DNA from: Verrucomicrobiota bacterium
GTDB lineage: Bacteria > Verrucomicrobiota > Verrucomicrobiia > Opitutales > Opitutaceae
Direction of reading: 5' to 3'
Assembly: GCA_023433275.1 (NCBI GenBank)
Contig: JAEZDN010000094.1
Span: 1 to 34,366, forward strand
DNA: 34,366 nucleotides
Shown here: positions 15,308 to 26,998 of the stretch, piece by piece
How the letters are laid out: each line of letters begins with the position of its first letter
Position numbering within the stretch: position 1 is the stretch's first letter
Made by a program: the position numbers and the translations under genes
The notes under the pieces: generated by a model
What the model was told of the DNA's origin: nothing
The model's database searches: none
Seen by the model: the letters and a program-made list of their open reading frames with translations, nothing else

Positions 15308-15540
15308 CGTCATCCTGAGCCGGAACGTTAAGAATGCGTTTCCGCAGCTGCGCGGTCGAATTGTTCGGTTGCAGGGGCGCGGCTCGTCCACGCCCTCGGT
15401 TCCCGCAGCGAGAAAAGGGCGCGGTCAAGCCGCGCTCCTACATCCAACGGCAAGATTCCGGCTGAGCGCAGAGAAGGATCCACGGAGTCGGCGCACGTTG
15501 GTCCTTCCTCTTGGATCCTTCGCTTCGCTCAGGATGACGG
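15308..15540. repeat. TCATCCTGAG palindromic repeat split by a MITE
   Basis: The left end CGTCATCCTGAG (15308-15319) and the rest, from 15467 to CTCAGGATGACGG (15528-15540), together rebuild an 86-bp unit that matches the intact 85-bp copy at 9240-9324 in layout, including the inner GGATCC/GGATCC pair. The intervening DNA is the MITE at 15320-15461. The 507-bp gap 15144-15650 between the propeller-like gene and purL contains this and no gene. Confidence 0.8.
15320..15461. mobile_element. MITE/REPIN copy 3 with CTGAG target duplication
   Basis: This 142-bp element has ends CCGGAAC and ATTCCGG, flanked by CTGAG at 15315-15319 and again at 15462-15466. Removing the element and one CTGAG restores the host repeat, so the 5 bp are a real target-site duplication. 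Inside, the paired REP hairpins are in reverse orientation relative to copy 1: GGGCGCGG/CCACGCCC with one mismatch, then GGGCGCGG/CCGCGCTC, then CTAC at 15438-15441. Confidence 0.8.
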
Positions 15541-15650
15541 AAGCGAAGGTTTTGAGGATATTCGGCGGGCGCTTCCGCGCGGGTGACGGAAGTTTTCCCC
15601 GTCAGAGGGACGCGGGATGCGCGGATGCGTGGCTTTCGGAAATGCCGGGC

Positions 15651-19757
<4,107 letters not shown>

Positions 19758-20195
19758 GGTCGGACAGCGATACTCCTCAAGGGGCCCGGTGCGTCAAGCG
19801 GGGTCAGGCGCCGGGAATGTCCTAATTTGTGGAATGGGTTGAGCCGGCTGCAGCCGCGCGGCACAAGGCAAACGAAGACGGGCGCGGTCGGGCCGCGCTC
19901 TCCAGGTCGGAAACGGGGACGTGGAATCAGCCGCGATGGGCCGGACACAGAAAGCCGTTGACGAAACCCCGGGGCTGGGCGGAATAAACGACTTTAATGC
20001 TGTGACCCATTCCGCTGCCCGCCCAACGTCGCGTAAAAACCTTCCGGCCGGGCGCAGTGTGACCAGAGATTCGGGCGCGGAGAAGCTTGGTGGCGAGTAT
20101 CGAGCAGCGAGCAGCGATCTGACTGATCCGGCGCGGCTACTACCCTCCTTATTCCCGCTAGCCCCTGCTCGCTCCTCGCTACTGCTTATTCACCC
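19758..20195. promoter_or_regulatory. purL-purF divergent control region
   Basis: This 438-bp gap must contain promoters for both directions. On the purL side the minus strand has TTGACG, a 19-nt spacer and TATCGC just ahead of the ATG, a weak sigma-70 candidate. A 7-bp inverted pair GCGGAAT/ATTCCGC (near 19980-20016) surrounds TTTAAT. On the purF side lies a long imperfect stem (20095-20187). No E. coli-type PUR box (ACGCAAACGTTTGCGT) and no riboswitch fold were recognised. Confidence 0.4.
20095..20187. repeat. Long imperfect inverted repeat abutting the purF start
   Basis: The left arm AGTATCGAGCAGCGAGCAGC and the right arm (GCTCGCTCCTCGCTACT) are inverse complements over about 20 bp with two mismatches. 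The right arm ends 8 nt before the purF ATG, in the place of a Shine-Dalgarno, which is otherwise not visible. GAGCAGC/GAGTAGC-type repeats are a dispersed family, so it may be a repeat that has come to form the leader. Confidence 0.6.
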
Positions 20196-22109
20196 ATGAG
20201 CGAATTCATTTCCCACGAATGCGGCATTGCCTTGGTGCGGCTCAAGAAGCCCATCGCCTATTACCAGGAGAAGTACGGCAGTCCCCTCTGGGGTTTCAAC
20301 CAGCTGTTCCTGCTGATGGAGAAGCAACACAACCGCGGCCAGGATGGCGCGGGTGTGGCGTGCGTGAAGTTCGACGTTCCCCCGGGCGAGCCCTACATGT
20401 TCCGCGAGCGCAACGTGGAGGCCAACCCGCTCGACAAGATCTTCCAGGCGTTGCTGACCCGGTACAACCAACTCGTGAGCGAGGGCGCGGTGCACCCGGA
20501 GTTTCCCGAGACCGCGAAGCAGGAGTTCGATTTTTGCGGCGAGCTTTACATGGGTCACCTCCGTTATGGCACGTCGGGCGGGTACAACCTGAGTTCCTGC
20601 CACCCGTTCTTCCGCCGCAGTTCGTGGCCCACGCGGAACCTGATGCTGGCGGGTAATTTCAACCTGACCAACACGGCCGAGCTAAATGACAGCCTGATCG
20701 CCATCGGCCAGCACCCGATCTTCGCCACGGACACGCAGGCCATCCTGGAGCGCATCGGGTTCTGTCTCGATGACGAGCATGAGCGCCTGTACCGCGAGTT
20801 GCGCGGCCAGGGGCTGCCGGGGGGGGAGATTTCCCGTCGCATCAATGCCGAGCTCGACCCCGCGCGGGTGTTGCGGACGGCCGCGGCGAATTGGGACGGT
20901 GGCTATTCGATCGTCGGGGTGGTGGGGAATGGCGACGCCTTCGTCGCGCGCGACCCCTCGGGCATCCGCCCGTGTCACTGGTTCGAAAACGACGAGGTCG
21001 TGGCGTTCGCGTCCGAGCGCGCCCCGCTGTGCACGGTGTTCGACCTCGAGGCGCAGGAGGTGAAGGAGGTGGACCCGGGGTGCGCGGTGGTGATGAAGAA
21101 ATCCGGCGTGGTGCAGGTGGAGCGCATCACGGCGGAGTTGCCGAAGACGCAGTGCACCTTCGAGCGCATCTATTTCTCCCGCGGCAACGACGCCGACATC
21201 TATCGCGAGCGCAAGGCACTCGGCGCCGGCCTGGCCGACCAGATCCTGGCGTCCATCGGCGGTGACCTGGAGAATTCGGTCTTCAGCTTCATCCCGAACA
21301 CCGCCGAGGTGGCTTACTTCGGCCTGATGAGCGAACTGCGCTTCCGCCGGCGGGCCGAGGTGAAGCAAACCCTGCTGGACGCGGCGAAGGCGGGGAAGAT
21401 CACCGAGGCGCTGGTCGATGACCTGATCCTGCACAACTGGCCCCGCGGCGAGAAGATCGTCAGCAAGGACGTCAAGCTGCGCACGTTCATCAGCCAGGAG
21501 AAGTCGCGCAACAATCTCGCCTCGCTCGTGTACGATGTGACGTACGGCCTGGTGCAGCCCAAGGACCACCTGGTGTGCGTGGACGATTCGATCGTGCGCG
21601 GCACGACCTTGCGCCGCTCGATCCTGCGGATCCTGAAGCGCCTGAACCCGCGCAAGATCGTGATCGCCTCGACGGCGCCGCAGATCCGCTACCCCGATTG
21701 CTACGGCATCGACATGTCGGAGATCGGGAAATTCGTGGCGTTTGAGGCGGCGATCACCCTGCTCAAGGAGCGGGGGCAGGGCGTGGTCATCGAGGACGTC
21801 TATCGGCAGTGCCGCGAGGAGTTGAGAAACCCCGGGAAGGTGCCGGTCAACCACGTGAAGAAAATCTACGAGCCGTTCACGGCCCAGGAGATTTCGGCGC
21901 GGATCACGCAGCTGGTTTCGCCCAAGCCCAATGGCTGGAAGGGTGAGATCGAGATCATCTTCCAATCCATCGAGAACCTGCACCGTGCGCTGCCCAACCA
22001 CAGCGGCGACTGGTACTTCACGGGCAACTACCCCACGCCGGGCGGCTTCCGCGTCGTGAACCAGGCGTTCGTGAACTATTTCGAGAAAGCAGAGGGCCGC
22101 TCCTACTGA
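20196..22109 (+). CDS. purF: Amidophosphoribosyltransferase, long form
   Basis: PurF catalyses the first committed step of purine synthesis, PRPP plus glutamine to phosphoribosylamine. This protein has 637 aa, against about 470-505 in E. coli and Bacillus. The N-terminal Ntn glutaminase begins SHECGIALVRL, so the nucleophile is Cys9 and an 8-residue propeptide would need removal. MEKQHNRGQDGAG and LYMGHLRYGTSGG are further glutaminase motifs. The PRTase domain has the PRPP loop VCVDDSIVRGTT near residue 465. Extra length lies in insertions through the glutaminase (about 65-110 and 190-225) and in a C-terminal extension after about 540 ending NYFEKAEGRSY. It is followed 73 bp later by purM and is divergent from purL. 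Confidence 0.95.
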   Translation: MSEFISHECGIALVRLKKPIAYYQEKYGSPLWGFNQLFLLMEKQHNRGQDGAGVACVKFDVPPGEPYMFRERNVEANPLDKIFQALLTRYNQLVSEGAVHPEFPETAKQEFDFCGELYMGHLRYGTSGGYNLSSCHPFFRRSSWPTRNLMLAGNFNLTNTAELNDSLIAIGQHPIFATDTQAILERIGFCLDDEHERLYRELRGQGLPGGEISRRINAELDPARVLRTAAANWDGGYSIVGVVGNGDAFVARDPSGIRPCHWFENDEVVAFASERAPLCTVFDLEAQEVKEVDPGCAVVMKKSGVVQVERITAELPKTQCTFERIYFSRGNDADIYRERKALGAGLADQILASIGGDLENSVFSFIPNTAEVAYFGLMSELRFRRRAEVKQTLLDAAKAGKITEALVDDLILHNWPRGEKIVSKDVKLRTFISQEKSRNNLASLVYDVTYGLVQPKDHLVCVDDSIVRGTTLRRSILRILKRLNPRKIVIASTAPQIRYPDCYGIDMSEIGKFVAFEAAITLLKERGQGVVIEDVYRQCREELRNPGKVPVNHVKKIYEPFTAQEISARITQLVSPKPNGWKGEIEIIFQSIENLHRALPNHSGDWYFTGNYPTPGGFRVVNQAFVNYFEKAEGRSY

Positions 22110-22182
22110 GCGGTCTCAACTTCGAATGACGTCGGCCCCGCCGAGGATGGGGAAATCACAGATCAAAAATCGTAATTCATCA

Positions 22183-23289
22183 ATGAGTCTCTCCTACGAA
22201 TCCTCCGGCGTGCGTTATGACCAGCTCGATGCGTTCAAGCGGGCGTGTCAGCAGGCGGCGCGGACAACGGCCAATGAACTCGAGTCGCACGGTTATGCGG
22301 AGCCCGCGACGACCCGCGGGGAAAGCTGCTATCTCATGGAGGCGGGGGACCATTACCTTGCGCATGTCGAGGAGGGCTTGGGCACCAAGAACCTGGTCGC
22401 CGATGTCGTGTACGCGCAGACCGGGAAGTGTTTTTACCGGGAGATCGCGATCGATACGGTCGCGACGATCGTCAACGACCTGATCACCTGCGGGGCGCGC
22501 CCGATCTCCGTGGCGATGCACGCGGCGGTGGGCGCGTCCGAGTGGTTCACCGACGCCGTGCGCATGCAGGCGCTGGTGGATGGGTGGGCGGAGGGCTGTC
22601 ACCGGGCGGGCGCGGTATGGGGTGGGGGCGAGACGCCGACGCTGAAGGGGATCGTTCATCCCGACGCGATCGTGCTGGCTGGCTCCGCGGTGGGCAAAAT
22701 CGCGCCGAAAGCGCAGCGCATCACCGGCGACGTGCAGGACGGCGACGCGATCATCTTCCTGGCCTCGACGGGCGTGCAAACGAATGGGTTGAGCCTGTGC
22801 CGGCTGATTGCCGAGAAATTGCCGCAGGGTTACCAGACCCCGATCGGGCATGGGGACGAGCGCACGTATGGCGAAGCCCTGCTCGCCGCGTCGGCAATCT
22901 ATGTGGATTTCGTGGTGAAGTGTCAGCAGGCCGGCGTGAAATTGAATTACGTCGCGCACGTCACCGGCCACGGCTGGCGCAAGCTGATGCGGCTGGAGGA
23001 GCCGTTTGTCTATGAGATCAGCGAACCGCGCGGGATCCCGGCGTTGTTCCAGTTTTTGATGGAGGCGGGACCGATCGACCTGCGCGAGGCGTACGCCACC
23101 TTCAATATGGGCGTGGGTTTTGCCGCCTACGTGAGCCCCTCCGCCGTCGAGGCGACACTGGCGGCCGCGAAGGCGGCCGGGCACGAGGCTTGGGTCGCGG
23201 GCAAGGTGCGCAAGGAAGGCGGGCGCAAGGCGGTCCTGATTCCGTCGCTCGGCCTCGAGTACGCGGGCGACACGCTGCAGGTGCGGTGA
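22183..23289 (+). CDS. purM: Phosphoribosylformylglycinamidine cyclo-ligase (divergent AIR synthase)
   Basis: PurM closes the imidazole ring, converting FGAM and ATP to AIR in step 5. From the ATG at 22183 it is 368 aa, close to the family length. An ORF extension to 22126 passes through AT-rich sequence that does not look coding. Family signs are the YESSGVRYDQLDAFK opening, the nucleotide-binding HVEEGLGTKN, VNDLITCGARPISV, AEGCHRAGAVWGGGETPTL and GVQTNGLSLCR, and the substrate motif YVAHVTGHGWRKLMR. The sequence is clearly distant from the E. coli type (GHGWRKLMR in place of the usual THITGGG-type motif). It lies 73 bp downstream of purF, so the two probably form an operon. A paralogue of unknown function is possible but the context favours PurM. 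Confidence 0.85.
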   Translation: MSLSYESSGVRYDQLDAFKRACQQAARTTANELESHGYAEPATTRGESCYLMEAGDHYLAHVEEGLGTKNLVADVVYAQTGKCFYREIAIDTVATIVNDLITCGARPISVAMHAAVGASEWFTDAVRMQALVDGWAEGCHRAGAVWGGGETPTLKGIVHPDAIVLAGSAVGKIAPKAQRITGDVQDGDAIIFLASTGVQTNGLSLCRLIAEKLPQGYQTPIGHGDERTYGEALLAASAIYVDFVVKCQQAGVKLNYVAHVTGHGWRKLMRLEEPFVYEISEPRGIPALFQFLMEAGPIDLREAYATFNMGVGFAAYVSPSAVEATLAAAKAAGHEAWVAGKVRKEGGRKAVLIPSLGLEYAGDTLQVR

Positions 23290-23365
23290 GTCGGCGCTGG
23301 TCTGGGACTGGCGTTACTGAACCAAGGTGGTGCGGGGATCCTGCCCTGCGCATCCGAAGGTCATT

Positions 23366-23444
23366 TCGCAGGGGCGTAGTCTTGCTGCGCCCTGCGTGCG
23401 TGGTGCCGCCGTCAAGGGCGCAGCAAGTCTGCGCTCCTACGGGA
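23366..23444. repeat. Inverted REP pair between convergent genes
   Basis: GGGCGTAGTCTTGCTGCGCCC and, 22 bp later, the near inverse GGGCGCAGCAAGTCTGCGCTCC end in CTAC, that is, GTAG on the minus strand, the head tetranucleotide of REP elements. It lies in the 175-bp gap where purM and the rhlE-like gene converge and could act as a two-way terminator. Confidence 0.6.
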
Positions 23445-23464
23445 TTGAAGGTCGGGGGATCGAC

Positions 23465-24943
23465 CTAGCGGCGGTTCCAGCGGCCGCGGGAGAGGCCGCC
23501 GAATTTGCGTCCGCCGCCTGGCTGACCCTGGCCACCGCCGTGGCCTTGCCCCTGGCCGCTGGGGCGCTGGGGCGTGAACTGGCCGGGCTGGGCCGGGCGC
23601 GGAGCCGGCGCTTGGGTCTGCGTGGACGGTTGGAAATAGCCGGGGTCGCGCGGCTTCTGCTGGCCGCGGTTGCCGCCGCCACCGTGTCCGCCCTGACCGC
23701 CGCGTCCGCCACCGTGTCCGTGCGAGCGTTGCTGACCGTGGCCTTGGCGCTGGCCGTGGCCCGGGCGTTGGCCGTGGGAGGGCGCGGCGCCTTGGAAGCC
23801 GATGGGGGCACGGGGCGCGGCGGCGTAGTTGAAGCCCTCGAGTTTCAGTTGCGGAACCTTTTGGCCGATGAAGCGCTCGATGTCGCGGATCTCACCGGCT
23901 TGGTCGGGCGTCGTGAGGGTGTAGGCGTCGCCGACGGCGGCGGCGCGCCCGGTGCGGCCGATGCGATGGACGTAGTCCTCGGGATTGGCGGGAATGTCGT
24001 AGTTGATGACGTGCGAGACGCCGGCCACGTCGATGCCGCGGGCGGCGATGTCGGTCGCGACCATCACCTCATACTTGCCGGACTTGAAGCCCTCGAGGGC
24101 CTCGACGCGCTGGTTCTGCGAGCGGTTGGCGTGGAGGACGGCAACGGAGTGGTTGGCGGCCTTGAGCTTGCGGGCGATCTTGTCGGCCCCGTGCTTGGTG
24201 CGGGAGAACACGATGCAGCTCTGGAAATCGGTCTTCTGCAGGAGGGCAACCAGCAGGTCGAACTTCAGGTGCTGGGCGACGGGATAAAACGCATGGGTGA
24301 CCGACTGGTTGACGGTGCGGGAAACGCCGATCTCGATGCGCGCGGGATTGCGCAGGGCGAAGCGGGCGACCTCCTCGATCTCCGGCGGCACGGTGGCGGA
24401 GAAGAAGAGCGTCTGGCGCTCCTTGGGGCAGAGCCCGATGATTTTCTTCACGTCCTTCACGAAGCCCATGTCGAGCATGCGGTCGACCTCGTCGAGGATG
24501 AGGATCTTGAGGGCGTCGAGGCGGAGGGTGCGCTCGTTGAGGAAATCCATCAACCGGCCCGGCGTGGCGATGAGGACGTCGGTGCCGGCCTGGATTTCGC
24601 TGCGCTGGCGGCCGTAGCCGACGCCGCCGTGGACGACGGTGGCGCGGAGGTCGGTGAAACGGCCGAAATCGCGAAAGGCGGTCTCGACCTGGGCGGCGAG
24701 TTCGCGGGTGGGCTCCAGGATGAGCACGCGCGGACCGCGCGCCTCATGTTTGCCGAGACGGGCGAGGGTGGGGAGGGCGAAGGCCGCGGTCTTGCCGGTG
24801 CCGGTCTGGGCCGAGCCGATGAGGTCGCCGCCGCCGAGCACGACGGGGATGGCGCGGAGCTGGATGGGCGTGGGATCGGTGTACCCCATGGCCTTGACTC
24901 CGTTGACGAGGGCGGGCGGCAGCCCGAGCTTGGAAAATGGCAT
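23465..24943 (-). CDS. rhlE: DEAD-box RNA helicase, RhlE-like, with Gly/His/Gln-rich tail
   Basis: This 492-aa ATP-dependent RNA helicase has two RecA domains (about 1-210 and 220-375) followed by a basic, disordered tail (about 380-492) rich in Gly, His, Gln and Arg. Motifs in order are the Q motif (YTDPTPIQLRAIP), SAQTGTGKTAAF (Walker A), PTRELAAQ, TPGRLMDF, motif II DEVD at 151-154 where DEAD is usual, SAT, ARGIDV and HRIGRTGRA. The tail contains short GHGQ-type repeats followed by PQRPSGQGQ and ends SRGRWNRR, typical of RNA-binding tails in RhlE and CsdA proteins. It is divergent from a second helicase gene. A role in cold adaptation, ribosome assembly or RNA decay is known for the family. 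Confidence 0.93.
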   Translation of the reverse strand: MPFSKLGLPPALVNGVKAMGYTDPTPIQLRAIPVVLGGGDLIGSAQTGTGKTAAFALPTLARLGKHEARGPRVLILEPTRELAAQVETAFRDFGRFTDLRATVVHGGVGYGRQRSEIQAGTDVLIATPGRLMDFLNERTLRLDALKILILDEVDRMLDMGFVKDVKKIIGLCPKERQTLFFSATVPPEIEEVARFALRNPARIEIGVSRTVNQSVTHAFYPVAQHLKFDLLVALLQKTDFQSCIVFSRTKHGADKIARKLKAANHSVAVLHANRSQNQRVEALEGFKSGKYEVMVATDIAARGIDVAGVSHVINYDIPANPEDYVHRIGRTGRAAAVGDAYTLTTPDQAGEIRDIERFIGQKVPQLKLEGFNYAAAPRAPIGFQGAAPSHGQRPGHGQRQGHGQQRSHGHGGGRGGQGGHGGGGNRGQQKPRDPGYFQPSTQTQAPAPRPAQPGQFTPQRPSGQGQGHGGGQGQPGGGRKFGGLSRGRWNRR

Positions 24944-25119
24944 AGCGGGTCATTAGCCGGGGAATCGGGGGTTTTAGCGAGGTAATTGTAGAGGGTGGGC
25001 GGACTGCGGGGATCGGCTCGTCGGGATGACTCGCCCTACCCGGAGCGCAGGTGGGGAGTGGCGGCGAGGTGGATTAACTTTGGGCTCTCTTTTCGCCGGG
25101 GGGCGCGCATTGTCCGACC

Positions 25120-26898
25120 ATGGAAAAACGTCCGTTCAGTGAATTGGGGCTCTCCCCTGAAATTTTGAAGGCCGTGGACAAGATGGGATTTGAGGAAGCC
25201 TCGCCCATCCAGACCGCGGTGATCCCGTTTGGCCTGGCGGGGCGCGATGTGGTGGGCCAGTCGGCCACCGGCTCGGGCAAGACGGCGGCGTTTGCCATCC
25301 CGGCGATCGAGAAGGTCGATGTGACGCTGAAGAAGGTGCAGGTCCTGGTGTTGTGCCCGACGCGTGAGCTCGCGGTGCAGGTGGCCGAGGAGTTCGGCAA
25401 ACTGGCGGCCTTCAAGAAAGGCCTGATGGAAGTGCCGATTTATGGCGGCCAGAGTTATGACCGGCAATTTCGCGCGCTGGCGGCGGGGGCCCAGGTGGTC
25501 ATCGGCACGCCCGGCCGCGTGATGGACCACATGGAGCGCGGCACGCTGCGGCTCGATGCGTTGAAGGTCATCGTGCTGGACGAGGCGGACCGCATGCTGG
25601 ACATGGGTTTCCGCGACGACATCGAGCACGTGTTGAAGGCGGTGCCGGCGGAGCGCCAGTGCCTGTTTTTCTCCGCCACGATGCCGCATGCGATCCAGGA
25701 CCTGATCAAGCGGTACACGCGCGATCCCGAGTGGATCCGCATCGAGTCGCTGGCGCAGAATGCGCCGCAGGTGGAGCAGATTTATTTCGAGGTGGACCGC
25801 CGGTCGAAGATCGAGGTGCTCACGCGCCTGATCGACCTGCACGATTTCCGGTTCGGCATCATTTTCTGCAGCACGAAGATCATGGTCGACGAGCTCGACG
25901 AGCACCTGCATGCGCGCGGGTATTCGACCGACCGGTTGCACGGTGACATCACGCAGGCGCAGCGGACGCGGGTGATGGACAAGTTCCGGCGCCGCGGTTT
26001 CGAATTCCTGGTGGCGACGGACGTCGCGGCGCGCGGCCTGGACGTGGACGACCTGGAGGTGGTGTTCAACTTCGACCTGCCAAACGACGCGGAGGATTAC
26101 ACGCACCGCATCGGCCGCACGGGGCGCGCCGGCAAGCGGGGCATGGCGTTCACCTTCGTTTCCGGCCGGGAGATCTACAAGCTGCAGGGCATGATGCATT
26201 ATGCGCGGCTGAAGATCCGGCGCGAGCGAGTCCCGTCGCTGGACGAAGTCGAGGAGGCGAAAGGCAACGTGTTCTTTGAAAAGCTGCGCGCCACGCTCGA
26301 GGAAAAGAAGTTCAAGTCGCATGACCAGATGGTGGACCGGCTGCTCGAGCAGGGTTACACGAGCACGGACATCGCGTCGGCGTTGATTCATTTGATGCAG
26401 GGCGAGACCGAGGAGCCCGCCAAGAAGACGGCGAAGGTGCGGGCGGCGCAGATCGCGGCCAATGAAAGGCCGGCACCGAGCGCGCCGGCGAAGGCGGCTG
26501 GCCGGGAGGCCAGCCCTCCGGTCTCGAGCCCGGCCCGCAGGGACGCAGGCCCTCCAGCCAAGACGGAACGGGAGATGGAGTTCCCCAAGGGCGACAAGTT
26601 TGCGGCGCAGAAGCGCACTTATGAGCGAAAGCCGCGGACCGGGCGCGAGCCGGGGTTCGCGGTGGTATCGTTCAACGTGGGCCGCCAGCACCTGGTCACG
26701 CCCGCCGACCTCGTGGGCAAAATCGCCGGCGTGACGCGGTTGCCAGCGAACGTGGTGGGAGCGATCGACATCAACGAGGACCACACGCTGGTGGATGTGC
26801 TCAGCGAGCACGCGGAACTCGTGGTGGCCAAGCTGGCCGGCATCCGGATCAAGAACCAGTCGTTGAAGCTGGCGATTGTTCCGCCGTCGGCGGGGTGA
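25120..26898 (+). CDS. deaD: DEAD-box RNA helicase with DbpA-type RNA-binding domain
   Basis: This 592-aa ATP-dependent RNA helicase is related to DeaD/CsdA and DbpA. RecA domain 1 has the Q motif (FEEASPIQTAVIP), SATGSGKTAAF, PTRELAVQ, TPGRVMDH, DEAD (154-157) and SAT. RecA domain 2 has FCSTKIMVDEL, VATDVAARGLDV and HRIGRTGRAG. A helical region (about 375-425) leads into a variable linker (about 430-505), and the C-terminus (about 515-590, GFAVVSFNVGRQHLVTPADL to LKLAIV) is a DbpA-type RRM that binds structured RNA. The linker contains two nucleotide hairpins typical of intergenic repeats. The gene is divergent from the RhlE-like helicase gene with a 176-bp shared promoter region. Likely roles are ribosome assembly and cold response. 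Confidence 0.94.
   Translation: MEKRPFSELGLSPEILKAVDKMGFEEASPIQTAVIPFGLAGRDVVGQSATGSGKTAAFAIPAIEKVDVTLKKVQVLVLCPTRELAVQVAEEFGKLAAFKKGLMEVPIYGGQSYDRQFRALAAGAQVVIGTPGRVMDHMERGTLRLDALKVIVLDEADRMLDMGFRDDIEHVLKAVPAERQCLFFSATMPHAIQDLIKRYTRDPEWIRIESLAQNAPQVEQIYFEVDRRSKIEVLTRLIDLHDFRFGIIFCSTKIMVDELDEHLHARGYSTDRLHGDITQAQRTRVMDKFRRRGFEFLVATDVAARGLDVDDLEVVFNFDLPNDAEDYTHRIGRTGRAGKRGMAFTFVSGREIYKLQGMMHYARLKIRRERVPSLDEVEEAKGNVFFEKLRATLEEKKFKSHDQMVDRLLEQGYTSTDIASALIHLMQGETEEPAKKTAKVRAAQIAANERPAPSAPAKAAGREASPPVSSPARRDAGPPAKTEREMEFPKGDKFAAQKRTYERKPRTGREPGFAVVSFNVGRQHLVTPADLVGKIAGVTRLPANVVGAIDINEDHTLVDVLSEHAELVVAKLAGIRIKNQSLKLAIVPPSAG
26496..26557. repeat. In-frame two-hairpin repeat inside the helicase linker
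   Basis: A perfect hairpin GGCTGGCC/GGCCAGCC with loop GGGA (26496-26515) is followed 16 nt later by an inverted near-hairpin GGCCCGCAGGGACGCAGGCC and then CTCC. CCTCC/GGAGG words flank both. The block looks like an intergenic inverted-pair repeat, yet it is read through in frame as a Gly/Pro/Ser/Arg-rich linker (AAGREASPPVSSPARRDAGP). Confidence 0.55.
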
Positions 26899-26963
26899 GC
26901 GGTGGTTTTTTGTGGGACCCTGGGCACCGGCGATCCGGCAGTCGCGTCGTCGGCGCAAGTCTT

Positions 26964-26993
26964 GATCGCCTGCGAGCAGGCTCCTACAAAGGG
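26964..26993. repeat. Single REP hairpin with GTAG head
   Basis: On the minus strand it reads GTAGGAGCCTGCTCGCAGGC followed by GATC: a GTAG head and a small stem GCCTG/CAGGC. A sister with a different stem is at 31267-31294. It lies between the helicase and cupin genes. Confidence 0.6.
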
Positions 26994-26998
26994 ACGAA

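Noticed and set aside
9240..15540. CRISPR array among the repeats
   Set aside because: The repeats are dispersed palindromes of differing sequence, not equally spaced direct repeats with unique spacers, and no cas genes are present.
19758..20195. Purine riboswitch or PurR box between purL and purF
   Set aside because: No three-way junction core of a purine riboswitch and no E. coli-type PUR box could be recognised; only a repeat-like stem is visible.
20682..22001. Minus-strand open frame of 439 codons opposite purF
   Set aside because: Antisense to conserved PurF motifs; composition is typical of a shadow frame.
23327..24985. Long plus-strand open frame (552 codons) across the RhlE-like helicase gene
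   Set aside because: It is antisense to clear helicase motifs. Its Ala/Gly/Val/Asp-rich translation is the usual mirror of a GC-rich gene.
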